Of a DNA stretch of 64,000 nt, positions 1-8,872 are shown one piece after another. The notes under the pieces are model-generated. The model made no database searches and was not told the origin of the DNA. It was given only the letters and a program-made list of their open reading frames with translations. The translations under genes were made by a program, and so were the position numbers. Within the stretch, counting starts at the first letter, position 1, and the number at the start of each line of letters is the position of its first letter. Source of the DNA: Paracyclopina nana (taxonomy: Eukaryota; Arthropoda; Copepoda; Cyclopoida; Cyclopettidae); contig JAGUCH010000009.1 in assembly GCA_019096065.1 (NCBI GenBank), positions 4,350,001-4,414,000 on the forward strand. The letters are read 5' to 3'.

Positions 1-2
1 AA

Positions 3-2360
3 TCGCGATCGATTCCTGAAAAAGAATTGCTTGGAGCTGTAGTAGGAGCAAGAATGGCAGTACACCTTAAGGCCACTTATGAAAAAATTGATGATATCTA
101 CCTCTGGACAGACTCATCAGTAGTGCTTGACTGGATGATGAAGCCTGCAAGAAATTGGAAGACTTTTGTGAGTCGCAGGGTCTCAGAAATCTTTGAACTA
201 ACAAACATGTATCACTGGCGACATGTCAAAGGCTCAACGAACCCGAGTGACAAGCCCACGCGTGGAATCAAGGCCAAAGATCTCGCCAATGACACCTTAT
301 GGAAACATGGTCCACCTTTCCTGCTTGAACCAGTGGCCAACTACCCGAATGAAGAGCTTAAGCTAACCAATGATGACATTGCTGCAGTCGCTGTCGCTCA
401 AAAGAAATCATTGATAAATTTTATCAAGGCGGGAGAAAATGTAGTCCCAAGTTACCTGGTACCATCGCATCAAGTCTATCAAGATTGGAAGAAATCCAGA
501 ATGCTTAAGCTACCCATCCCAATTGAAAAATTGAAATTTGGAATGTCCATCCGTTGTCTCGCAAGAATTGGGAGATTTTCCAGAAACGCTATGGCTAAAG
601 CAGACGTCACAAAGCAGAGGCCTCAACGGTATGACATTATAAGTGAAGAGCAACTAAGTCCGGATGAAAAGTCCAAAGCAGAAAATGTACTTCTTATGAT
701 CCTCCAGCAACAAGAGTTTGGCGAAGAACTTGACTTTCTTTATAGAAATAAGAAGTGGCCAAAAATATCAAGGCTTGCATCACTGAACATACTCTTAGGA
801 GATCATGGAGAGCTTAGAATGCGTGGTAGAACCTATAAAGGTGAACCAACCTGGATTGGAAGAAGACGATTAATCGTACCATCCTGCCTGTCAGTCCAAG
901 TCTGCGAAGAGATCCATCAAATCATGGGACATGGCTATGGCACTGTGACAATGACGTCTTATCTTCAAGAAAAGTACTATGTTAGAGGAGCTGCTGCAAT
1001 ATTCCAGAATCTAACCAAAAAGTGTTGGCTGTGCACCATCGCTCAAGCAAAAGTGATGAGGCAGCTCATGGCACCACTCCCTAGCAACTTTATGCTCTCG
1101 GCTGAAGAAATGTTTCCATTCCAACGCATTTCAATTGACTATGCTGGACCTTTTCCTGTCAAGCTGCTCAGATCCAACACAAAAGTCTGGATTTTGATAG
1201 CTATGTGTCATGACACGAAAGCTATTCATGTTGAGGTGGTTCCAAAGATGAACACTGAAGCTCTCAAGAATGCTCTCGACAGAATGGTGGTCAGAACCGG
1301 GGTGCCTAAGCAAATCAGAAGTGACAATGGAGCGAGTCTAAAGAAGCTTAAGCAAGAGATCTTCTGTAATCCAAGACATCAAGAACTTATGACAAGTCTT
1401 GAGCAAGTTGATTGGAAAACAGTGAGACAAGATGTGCAGCGAGTTGGAGTGAAGGATTGGAAGTTCTCACCTCCTTATGGACCCAACTGCAATGGGAACG
1501 CGGAAACTGCGGTCAAGAGCTGGAAGCGTGCCATGTACAAGATCTCTGGTGAAGCTGCGCTCTCTTACGAGGATTTCTCCACCTTTGCAAAGCGAGCTGA
1601 AGGCATTGTAAACAGTAGACCAATCGGAGTTGTTGACGGCCATGTCTTGACTCCAAACCACTTCTTGACGAGGGGGCCAGGAGGAGAGCTTATGCCAACC
1701 ATCGATCCTAAGGACATGGAGACTCTTCCAAAACACTACAAGATGATGGAATCAAAGCTCCAAGAATTGTGGCACTTTTGGTCAAGAGCATGGCTACTCA
1801 GAGTCCAGAAAATGCCAAAGTGGCGCGACTTCATTCGCTCGCTTAAGCAAGGTGATCCAGTCATCATGGTAGATCCCAGGATCTATGCGAAGAAGAATTC
1901 TTGGCAGCTAGGTGTTGTCGACAAGACCTTCGTAAATGCTGATGGATTAATCCGAAGAGTCATCGTCAAATACCCCTCAACAAAATACCTCAAAGAAGAT
2001 GGCCAAAAGAAGTCAGTGCTTGAGTTCAAGTACAAAGAAAGACCGATTCAACACCTCATCCCACTGCCTAGTCCGGAAGATGAAAATGAAGCCCAGTGGG
2101 TAAATCGAGAAACAGTGCCACATGAAAAAAGAGTGCTTAAGCAAGAAGATCTTGATGACTCAGCTGCGGCTCTCGACTTCATTGATGAGGTTTACTCTGA
2201 TCCGGATGACCAAGAAGATCCACTTGACCGCAAAAAACTTGTGCCTGATCTCTTTCTTAAAGATAAGGAGGATGGCTCAGAAGATGATTTTGTGCATGGA
2301 CCAATTGCGACAAGAACTCGATTTCAAAGAAGAAATGCACCACGCCCGCAACTAATGTGA
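3..2360 (+). CDS. BEL/Pao Pol C-terminal part: RNase H end, integrase, C-terminal DUF5641-like domain (partial)
   Basis: The frame is open to the left edge, so this is the tail of a longer polyprotein and the first ATG seen is not its start. The RNase H region shows IPEKELLGAVVGAR at the edge, WTDSS and HVKGSTNPSD, all typical of BEL/Pao. The integrase has an HHCC zinc-binding module (about nt 914-1045: GHGYG and CWLC) and a DDE core with Asp in SIDYAG (1137), Asp in RSDNGAS (1322) and Glu in GNAETAV (about 1503). The D-D and D-E spacings of about 60 residues match those of element 2. The end carries the basic strand-rich domain usual after BEL integrases (GDPVIMVDPR... through HLIPLP), then an acidic tail. 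Its role is to process and integrate the element's cDNA. No frameshift or stop is seen. Confidence 0.92.
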   Translation, partial: SRSIPEKELLGAVVGARMAVHLKATYEKIDDIYLWTDSSVVLDWMMKPARNWKTFVSRRVSEIFELTNMYHWRHVKGSTNPSDKPTRGIKAKDLANDTLWKHGPPFLLEPVANYPNEELKLTNDDIAAVAVAQKKSLINFIKAGENVVPSYLVPSHQVYQDWKKSRMLKLPIPIEKLKFGMSIRCLARIGRFSRNAMAKADVTKQRPQRYDIISEEQLSPDEKSKAENVLLMILQQQEFGEELDFLYRNKKWPKISRLASLNILLGDHGELRMRGRTYKGEPTWIGRRRLIVPSCLSVQVCEEIHQIMGHGYGTVTMTSYLQEKYYVRGAAAIFQNLTKKCWLCTIAQAKVMRQLMAPLPSNFMLSAEEMFPFQRISIDYAGPFPVKLLRSNTKVWILIAMCHDTKAIHVEVVPKMNTEALKNALDRMVVRTGVPKQIRSDNGASLKKLKQEIFCNPRHQELMTSLEQVDWKTVRQDVQRVGVKDWKFSPPYGPNCNGNAETAVKSWKRAMYKISGEAALSYEDFSTFAKRAEGIVNSRPIGVVDGHVLTPNHFLTRGPGGELMPTIDPKDMETLPKHYKMMESKLQELWHFWSRAWLLRVQKMPKWRDFIRSLKQGDPVIMVDPRIYAKKNSWQLGVVDKTFVNADGLIRRVIVKYPSTKYLKEDGQKKSVLEFKYKERPIQHLIPLPSPEDENEAQWVNRETVPHEKRVLKQEDLDDSAAALDFIDEVYSDPDDQEDPLDRKKLVPDLFLKDKEDGSEDDFVHGPIATRTRFQRRNAPRPQLM

Positions 2361-3061
2361 ACTTTAAAGTGCAGTGGAGTGACAATTGCTTAAGCTGGAG
2401 GACCAAAAGGCCGATCTCACATGAACATAGTGTTAGTGACATTGCCCTCAGGACCTCGGCACATAAGTGAAAACTCAAGCCTAGTGCAAAAGTCAACAGT
2501 TGTGCAGTGCATAGACTTTCTCATGTTTTTATTCCCACATTTAGCTTACCAAGTTGCAAACCTTCGCGTAGTTGAGAGCCCGCCCTAACATTTGAATTTT
2601 ACCGCCAATTTTTAGCTTGCTCACTTAAGTGCTGAAACTCTCAGTTTTTATTGTAGTGCTCTCAACGAATCCGGAAAATAAACATTCCTTGAAAAACACT
2701 CGAACTAGTAACATCTCGTTGCGAAAAATTTAGTGTTCCACTCCACCTTGGTTGACGCTTGGCCATCGTGAGATCACCGGTTGCCTCGATTCGGGTCGAG
2801 CCGATCGCACAAGCTGTGCCCCTGCCTGGAAACTTGGTCCGGGTGCTTAAGCCAATCCATGAGCAGAGCTCAATCTCGCAAGATTTCGTCGACGTTGACC
2901 TCGCTAGGACTGGGCTTAAGCCATCAATTCTCTCGTCTATTAAAACCTGTCAAATCAGAAGAGAGAAAAAATCTCGTCAAATCATCGTAGTCTTCCGGTC
3001 CAGAAAATTCCGATTGCGAATCTGAAATCATCGTAAGAAAATTCTTTAGTACGGCCGCAAG
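2361..3061 (+). other. Spacer between pol and second ORF of element 1
   Basis: About 700 bp without a convincing coding region. It contains an AATAAA at 2677-2682 and four of the element's CTTAAG motifs. Since ORF2 begins only at 3062, far from the pol stop, the spacer should hold whatever allows ORF2 expression: an internal promoter, or a splice acceptor for a subgenomic RNA as used for env genes. An alternative is a relic LTR (2428-2712 runs from TGTTA to TAACA), but I see no matching second copy and no clear primer site after it. Confidence 0.5.
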
Positions 3062-6000
3062 ATGAGCGAAAAACAGGACAAAAATGAGCCAGAGCCGCGT
3101 CCAGGACCCTCAGGTAAAAAGTTGATCAATTACAAATTAGGGGGAATCCAAATCACATCCGTGATTGATCTGACCGCCGATGATCCGACAACCCGACGCC
3201 AAAGACGCTCAACAATCACCCCATCCACTCCAGAGAAAAAGCCTAAGCTTGCTCCCCCACCGGCCACGGCTCTTTCAGTGGCCACTCCTCTTCAAGCCCC
3301 CAAGCTCGAGACGGGCCTCATCTATGCCACACCCTCCACCTCTTATGAGCCCAGGGTCGTCTTCAGGACTCCCATGCCACCCTCAACTGAAGCTGCAAGT
3401 CAACCTGAAAATGAGTCTTTCCTTGACTACAGCAAAAGGCATCAGCTCCCCGACGATTCCATGGGAATAGTAATTGACTCTTGGTCGGCGTCGTCTTCTT
3501 CGGACAGTTCGGCTGAAATTGTACCTTTGCCAACAACTCCCAAGCAAACTGCTCCTTTAACCTCTGACCAAATTCTGATTGGACGCAGAATCCCCAACCC
3601 GCTGCTAGAAAAATTGTTAAAGGACAACTATGTACTTGACAAAGCTTCGAAACTAATCTCTCTCAAACAACTATTTCCAGCCATCAACTTCGATGCCAGG
3701 GAAGAGCTGCAGCCAGAGGATGACACCAATCTTCAAGCCCTCGAGCGAAACACGATGACCCAAAGTCTGAATGCCACGGCCACGTATTTCTACAACGAAA
3801 TCCTTACGGTCCCGGCAGAGGAAGCTGCAATGGCCTTTAGAAGCCCCACCATTTTGATTGCTGCCCCATCATCGGATTATGGAGTGATGAAAGTCGGGGA
3901 TCATCGGACTGTTCAAGAAACGCTTAAGCGACCGATGCAAGCCATCTATCGGGACGTGTTTCGCCTCACGTGCTTGACTTCTGGAGTTCCGCCGCTCTCA
4001 GTGATGATGGAGTCTCATCCTGAGCTATTTTTTGTAGTCACGGCCGATGCTCAGCTACAGGTGTCTCGACTTAAGTCTCCCAAGTACATCCAACCCTGGG
4101 ACGACGATACGATCAAGGCAGCTGAGCCACTCCTCAATGGGCTTATCAAGCTCTGTTCAGCCTTCAACAGGGTCCTTCTGCAATCCACCAGGCTTAAGCA
4201 CATGACTGATGCGGCCAAGGAGGCGATGTCGCACTTGGGCTTAAGCAAGCAGCCTGACGAGGGAGCACCACTGCTGCTGCAAAAATTCATCCAGTTTGCA
4301 GAGCAAAATCCGAGTGGAGCCAAGGAGCTTATGCAAGAAGCTGCCTTCCCAAATCCCAAGGTCATCCAGGAGATCATAGAAGGAGTGATTCCGATCACGC
4401 AATTGCCTAGGGCGATTTACTCCATGAACTCCTTGGCATCTGACATCACTGAAATCACTTGTAAGAGGGCCTTGCACCTTAAGGACATCAAGAAGGCTGC
4501 GGCCTCCCAACTGGTCTGGCGAATGGAAAAGGATGAAGACTGTGATGCAAGACCCTGCAAGATCAAGTTCGATGACAAGTTCATCACCACGGACTGCCAC
4601 AACCTGGACTACCAAGAGCACATCTTTGCCCATTATTCGCTTAAGCAGGCCAGGCTGGACCGGACATTGCGCGAGGGCAACTTGGAATGCAATCCAACTC
4701 CGGCAGAGCAGATTGCCATTGTCACCAGACAAACTTGTCCAACTGCATGGAAGAGCATCATGATTGACACGGATATCGTGGAGGAAATCAAAAGACAAGC
4801 CGTCTGCAACCTCTACATGTCGCCCTGGAAGCCTGAGGAGCTCTACAAGAGGTGCCCTCAATCTGATGCCCCTGCAAATGGGTTCACGACCTTGTCGCTG
4901 AGCACCCTTACGGGCAAGATCGTGCTTGTCCAAGTCAATTCACCAGGAGACGGCCAGCCGGTTGAATGCCCGATCCCATGGGAGCTCCAAGAGATCATCA
5001 ACTCTCCCCAGGTGGTCAAGGTGGCTTTCGGAATGGTGGGAGAAAGCCGCTTGAGAAGCATCGGGCTTAAGCCAACAAATGTGGTTGACTTATCAAACCT
5101 TGTGGTTCTGGCATTTCCTCCCCAGAAAGAAGTTGCAGCCCATCAAATCCAGAATTCTCTCCATTATTACCTGGAAATGAGCGGATCTCCCACTGTGACA
5201 TTCCAATTCCGCACGCCCCTGCCAGGCAAACCTGAGCAAAAAGCACCTTTAAAGGCCACTGTCAAAATCCACCCCAATCAAAAGGATTTCTCCAAGCCGT
5301 ATGAATTGTGGGACAAGGATATGAAAGTCCACCTTAAGGTCACTCACCATGCATCCCTTGCCATTTTGTCAGCACTTGCAGCCAAAGACATGATTGCAGC
5401 CGCCCTCCCGGATGATGCCAACGCCCTGCCTTTCATCCACTACATCTTGTGCTTGGTGGAGGGAAAGCCACGATTTGGATCCATCCCTAAGCCTCCCTAT
5501 CAAAATTGGAGACCTTATGGCTTTGGGTCGGTCAGAAATCCGCTTAAGCAAGACCAAATGCTGACAACCTTCACCACTGCGGCAAAGGCAGCCTTTGTGC
5601 ACTCTGGAGGAGCTGTGGTGCGCATGCTCAATGATTATGAGAACAAGTTTGCTCTGGATCAACATGTCATTGACCCTACCTTCGCCTTAAGGCTCACAGA
5701 TCTGCTGGGGCCCCTGGATAACATCAACTATGAAGACATCCTTAAGGTACTGTACAAAAAGTCCAATTGTATGCTGCATCCTTGCCCCCATTGTGGTGCC
5801 ACCGACCACTCGGTGCCCACTCCAACCTGTCTGGAGATTGTGCAAGTCTGCATTTATCCCCAATGCTTGGAAGAGGGCCATAACATCGCTAATTGCCCTA
5901 TGCTAGAAAAAAGATGCCCGCAGTGCAACAAATTGGGTCACTTGCCAAGCCATCACTCAAAACCGTTTCCCCAGCTTATGCAGGAATTTTATTTTGCATG

Positions 6001-6187
6001 CCTCATTCACGCCACAAGCTACAGGCTTGTCTACAGACTTGTGGTCTCGGTTGATGAGGATGGCAAGACTCCCGACGGCAAAGTTAAGTATGTCTTCAAA
6101 TATCGCCACCACGACAACAAAGATCTCTCGAAGATGCCTTGCAAGCCCCAATTGGATGACCCCAAGATCAAGAACAGATTCTCTTAA
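3062..6187 (+). CDS. Element 1 second ORF: zinc-knuckle protein with RNase D-like fold lacking catalytic residues
   Basis: A 1041-aa ORF from ATG 3062 following pol. The N-terminus (about 1-170) is Pro/Ser/Thr-rich and looks disordered. A helical middle region (about 240-500) shares a TILIA...GVPP pattern with the element 2 protein. Residues about 600-780 align with the exonuclease region of element 2: KVAFGMVGESRL matches KVQFGIDMDLRKF, and HHASLAILSAL sits where element 2 has Y-x3-D. The DTE, Asp and Tyr/Asp residues are not present, so the fold may be kept but catalysis should be lost. Near the C-terminus (about 908-965) lie zinc-knuckle motifs (CPHCGATDH, CLEEGHNIANC, CPQCNKLGH). No signal peptide or transmembrane segment is visible, so it is not an envelope protein. 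Nucleic-acid binding is likely; the precise role is unknown. Confidence 0.8.
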   Translation: MSEKQDKNEPEPRPGPSGKKLINYKLGGIQITSVIDLTADDPTTRRQRRSTITPSTPEKKPKLAPPPATALSVATPLQAPKLETGLIYATPSTSYEPRVVFRTPMPPSTEAASQPENESFLDYSKRHQLPDDSMGIVIDSWSASSSSDSSAEIVPLPTTPKQTAPLTSDQILIGRRIPNPLLEKLLKDNYVLDKASKLISLKQLFPAINFDAREELQPEDDTNLQALERNTMTQSLNATATYFYNEILTVPAEEAAMAFRSPTILIAAPSSDYGVMKVGDHRTVQETLKRPMQAIYRDVFRLTCLTSGVPPLSVMMESHPELFFVVTADAQLQVSRLKSPKYIQPWDDDTIKAAEPLLNGLIKLCSAFNRVLLQSTRLKHMTDAAKEAMSHLGLSKQPDEGAPLLLQKFIQFAEQNPSGAKELMQEAAFPNPKVIQEIIEGVIPITQLPRAIYSMNSLASDITEITCKRALHLKDIKKAAASQLVWRMEKDEDCDARPCKIKFDDKFITTDCHNLDYQEHIFAHYSLKQARLDRTLREGNLECNPTPAEQIAIVTRQTCPTAWKSIMIDTDIVEEIKRQAVCNLYMSPWKPEELYKRCPQSDAPANGFTTLSLSTLTGKIVLVQVNSPGDGQPVECPIPWELQEIINSPQVVKVAFGMVGESRLRSIGLKPTNVVDLSNLVVLAFPPQKEVAAHQIQNSLHYYLEMSGSPTVTFQFRTPLPGKPEQKAPLKATVKIHPNQKDFSKPYELWDKDMKVHLKVTHHASLAILSALAAKDMIAAALPDDANALPFIHYILCLVEGKPRFGSIPKPPYQNWRPYGFGSVRNPLKQDQMLTTFTTAAKAAFVHSGGAVVRMLNDYENKFALDQHVIDPTFALRLTDLLGPLDNINYEDILKVLYKKSNCMLHPCPHCGATDHSVPTPTCLEIVQVCIYPQCLEEGHNIANCPMLEKRCPQCNKLGHLPSHHSKPFPQLMQEFYFACLIHATSYRLVYRLVVSVDEDGKTPDGKVKYVFKYRHHDNKDLSKMPCKPQLDDPKIKNRFS

Positions 6188-6211
6188 GAGCTCCAATCCC
6201 TGGCATTGATT

Positions 6212-6222
6212 GGAGGAGGGGG
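6212..6222 (+). promoter_or_regulatory. Candidate polypurine tract of element 1
   Basis: The run GGAGGAGGGGG follows the ORF2 stop by 25 bp, the right place for a plus-strand priming tract. The 3' LTR should start just after it (about 6223) and contain the AATAAA at 6387-6392. The exact LTR ends are not resolved because only one copy is present. Confidence 0.5.
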
Positions 6223-6592
6223 CTAATTGGTGCGGAGCCTTACGGACGACCCTCCCACTGAAGACCTCGACGGCCTCTACTTCAACCCACAGAGCTCTAC
6301 TATTGTGTATTATATGTCTCTATGTTTACCTTTTTATAGTATTCCCGCTTAAGCGTCAGCTGCGCTGCGCCTTTTAATCAATCGAGAATAAACAACCAAA
6401 CAAGAAGGAAGTCTTTGAAGTCTTTGACTTTATTGATCACAGTGTTACCGCCACTACCACCCTTTGCTACTGGAGCTGACATCTGTGCCAAGAACTGCTA
6501 GCCAGAGTTCTTGGATTGCTTCCATTATCGGGCTCGAGTCCGCCATTCCAGTGCCGGCCTCGCATTCCTTCCTTTCCGAGTTGGTCCTTCAG
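6223..6592 (+). repeat. Probable 3' LTR of element 1 and junction with host DNA
   Basis: This stretch has no coding potential that I trust. It carries one CTTAAG motif (6348) and an AATAAA (6387-6392), as expected for U3-R of an LTR, and then passes into DNA just before the Cys-rich gene. The LTR end could be near 6443 or later. No target duplication can be tested because the left junction is outside the window. Confidence 0.4.
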
Positions 6593-8523
6593 CTGCAAGA
6601 AGTACCTATTCACCAAATGCAAGAATAAATTCTACAAAAGCAAAATTACAGGGAAAACCTGCGCAAAGAAATGCCCTTTGTATTGTAATGATGCAGGTAC
6701 TAAGAAATGCAAAGGTCCCTACAACAAGAGGGTACGTCATAATTATTGTGTACTATATGCTAAAATGCAAATTTATCCAAACACTTTTATTTAAAAAGGG
6801 ATGTTATACTGGCGATATATGTATCCCAAGGCAACCAGGCTGCAAAAAATCATTTTGCCCCCTGTATTGCCCTTATGGAGAGCAAGAGTGCCCCTCGGGG
6901 TATTTTGACGATGGATGCCCCAAATCACCCAAATGTGTACCGAAGTTTGAGCAAAATGGCTGCCCAGTACATTGCCCAATTCTCTGTGGACCTGGCTTCA
7001 TAGAATGCCCTGGACTACTTGGCCCAGATGGATGTCCACTTGGCCCTACATGTAAACCAGAATTGGACCCAGTCACCAATACCACCAACACTTGTGACAA
7101 CTGTCCCAAGTCCACATTGTTGGCCAATGGGAGTTGTCCTTATATGGAGAGACCTTGTGCAAATTCTGTACCACCTGGATGCCCTCAGACTTACTCTTGC
7201 TTTCCTTTATTTGATTCAAACAACTGTAGGCAAGGGTGTCCGGAAACCTGTCCAGATGACACAATTTCTTGTCTGTTTCCTGCATATCCTGGTCTACCTT
7301 GCCTCTCATATGCAAATTGCTTGCCAAAATTGGATGCTTTTGGATGCCCACAAAAGTGCCTTTTTTCTTGTAATCGAAATGAGAAACGTTGCGCTCGACC
7401 AATGGCAGAAAATCCTACTTGCTGGGAAAATTTCTGCTATCCTGCCACAGATGAAAATGGCTGCCAACAGAGTTGTCCTTTTGGCTGCAAGCCCGATGAG
7501 AAAGAATGTCCATATTCACCCCAAGGATCATGTCCAAGTTTCAGTCAATGCTGGCATAAGTATGACTCTGATGGCTGCGAGTCGGAATGCAGCACAAGTT
7601 GCTACAACGGCGATAATATATGCAGAAGGTTCAAAAACGATACTTCCATTTGCACTGAAAGTTATTGCCACCCATCGACTGTAGTAGAGGGATGTCCAGA
7701 ACCTTGCCCAGATTTGCCCTGCAAACCTGATCAGCAGATATGTGCTAAAAAGAACTACATCGAAGGATGCCCTGACATTCAAATATGCGCTTACAAAGGC
7801 ACTGATGATTGTCCACAGCCTTGCCCACTGAATTGTGAAGTTGGGCAACAAATTTGCCACAAGCAAACTGACGAGAATCCCAATTGCTTTCAGCCATTTT
7901 GTGCCCCTTCAATGGACGAAAATGGATGTCCAGTCGCATGTCCAAACTTAACTTGCAGCCCTCTTCAGCAAAAATGCCCTGTCAAATCCACTTTTGAAGG
8001 GTGTCCCGCCATTGAGGCTTGTTATTCAAAGGGGACTGATACTTGTCCACTACTTTGTCCCCTGCAATGTGACCAAGATCAGCAGATTTGCTATGAAAAG
8101 AAAAACGAAGATTTCAGCTGCTCTCAGCCGTTTTGTGCCCCTTCAATGGACGAAAATGGATGTCCAGTCGCATGTCCAAACTTAACTTGCAGCCCTCTTC
8201 AGCAAAAATGCCCTGTCAAATCCACTGTTGAAGGGTGTCCCGCCATTGAGGCTTGTTATTCAAAGGGGACTGATACTTGTCCACTACTTTGTCCCCTGCA
8301 ATGTGACCAAGATCAGCAGATTTGCTATGAAAAGAAAAACGAAGATTTCAGCTGCTCTCAGCCGTTTTGCTTCCCAAAGGTCAACGAGAATGGCTGCCAG
8401 CTGAGCTGTCCAAACGTGACCTGCTTGACTACATTTGAGATAGCATGCACAGTCCCTGAACAAAATGGCTGCCCTGCCTTTGAATACTGCGCTAACAAAC
8501 TTGGAAACGGATGCTATTTATAA
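6593..8523 (+). CDS. Cys-rich 'GCP' repeat protein, secreted-type, 5' end missing
   Basis: Coding exons run about 6593-6731 and 6799-8523, with a 67-bp GT-AG intron (6732-6798, phase 0); joining them gives continuous Cys spacing. An upstream exon with ATG and signal peptide must exist, because the first exon opens at an acceptor (CCTTCAG) and no ATG precedes it. The protein is a chain of short repeats of about 40 residues built on CP..C......C and ENGCP / DGCP motifs, with almost no hydrophobic segment, typical of disulfide-rich extracellular or protease-inhibitor-like proteins. I cannot name the family. The C-terminal half contains a nearly perfect 78-residue internal duplication. An AATAAA lies at 8588-8593, 65 bp after the stop. 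The missing 5' exon lies either beyond element 1 or in an unrecognised short exon, so element 1 may sit in this gene's first intron. Confidence 0.8.
7900..8367 (+). repeat. Direct in-frame 234-bp duplication inside the Cys-rich gene
   Basis: Units 7900-8133 and 8134-8367 are the same sequence apart from one substitution that I can find (Phe to Val, STFEG versus STVEG). The length of 234 bp is exactly 78 codons, so the reading frame and the Cys pattern are kept. This is a very recent tandem duplication, or a region kept uniform by gene conversion. Confidence 0.95.
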
Positions 8524-8872
8524 ATAGCCACAAAAGTAAGGATTTACACAGCTTGATGTTTCTTAGATGAAAAAATGGACTAGATGTAATAAACCAATTC
8601 GGCAAAAAATGTATTCTTTCTTGCAATTGCGGTTATGACCTAGCTGCTTACATCTTTTCTCCTTTTTCGCAATTTGGTTGATGAATCCAATATAGGAAAT
8701 TATTTTTTCTTCAATTGAATTTAAAAAAGATGTATCCAAAGTCATAAGCCCTCGGTAAAAATTAACTTTGTATTGTGCATAATGTGCATCATTTTTTAAA
8801 CACTCACTAGAGTTACATCGTGAAATACGAAGCCTTTTGAAAATGTGGCATTTTCTTGCAAAAGCTAGGTAA
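8524..8872. other. Intergenic region between two convergent genes
   Basis: This holds the 3' end of the Cys-rich gene (AATAAA at 8588-8593) and the downstream flank of the ionotropic receptor gene on the opposite strand. It is AT-rich. I see no further gene. Confidence 0.6.

Larger units (their letters stand above)
1..6500 (+). mobile_element. BEL/Pao-type LTR retrotransposon, 3' part (element 1)
   Basis: The left end is cut by the window edge, so Gag, protease and RT are not visible. What remains is, in order, the RNase H and integrase end of pol (to 2360), a 700-bp spacer, a second ORF (3062-6187), a purine tract (6212-6222), an AATAAA (6387-6392) and an unresolved 3' LTR. The order pol then large second ORF matches element 2 in this window, and the two second ORFs are homologous, so the pieces belong to one element. 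The pol fragment and ORF2 are both free of stops, so the element may be intact beyond the edge. The right boundary is uncertain (somewhere about 6443-6590) because no second LTR copy is available for comparison. DNA of this element is extraordinarily rich in the hexamer CTTAAG. Confidence 0.85.

Noticed and set aside
2428-2712. LTR between pol and ORF2 of element 1 (TGTTA...TAACA ends)
   Set aside because: No second copy is visible, no convincing primer site follows, and the order pol-ORF2 in element 2 shows that ORF2 belongs to the same element.
3062-6187. Envelope gene interpretation of the second ORF
   Set aside because: No signal peptide, TM anchor or glycosylation-rich ectodomain; zinc knuckles and homology with the element 2 exonuclease protein argue against it.
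6511-6798. N-terminal extension of the Cys-rich ORF in its own frame
   Set aside because: It starts with TTG and reads through a 67-bp intron; the neighbouring frame carries the proper Cys pattern up to a GT donor at 6732.
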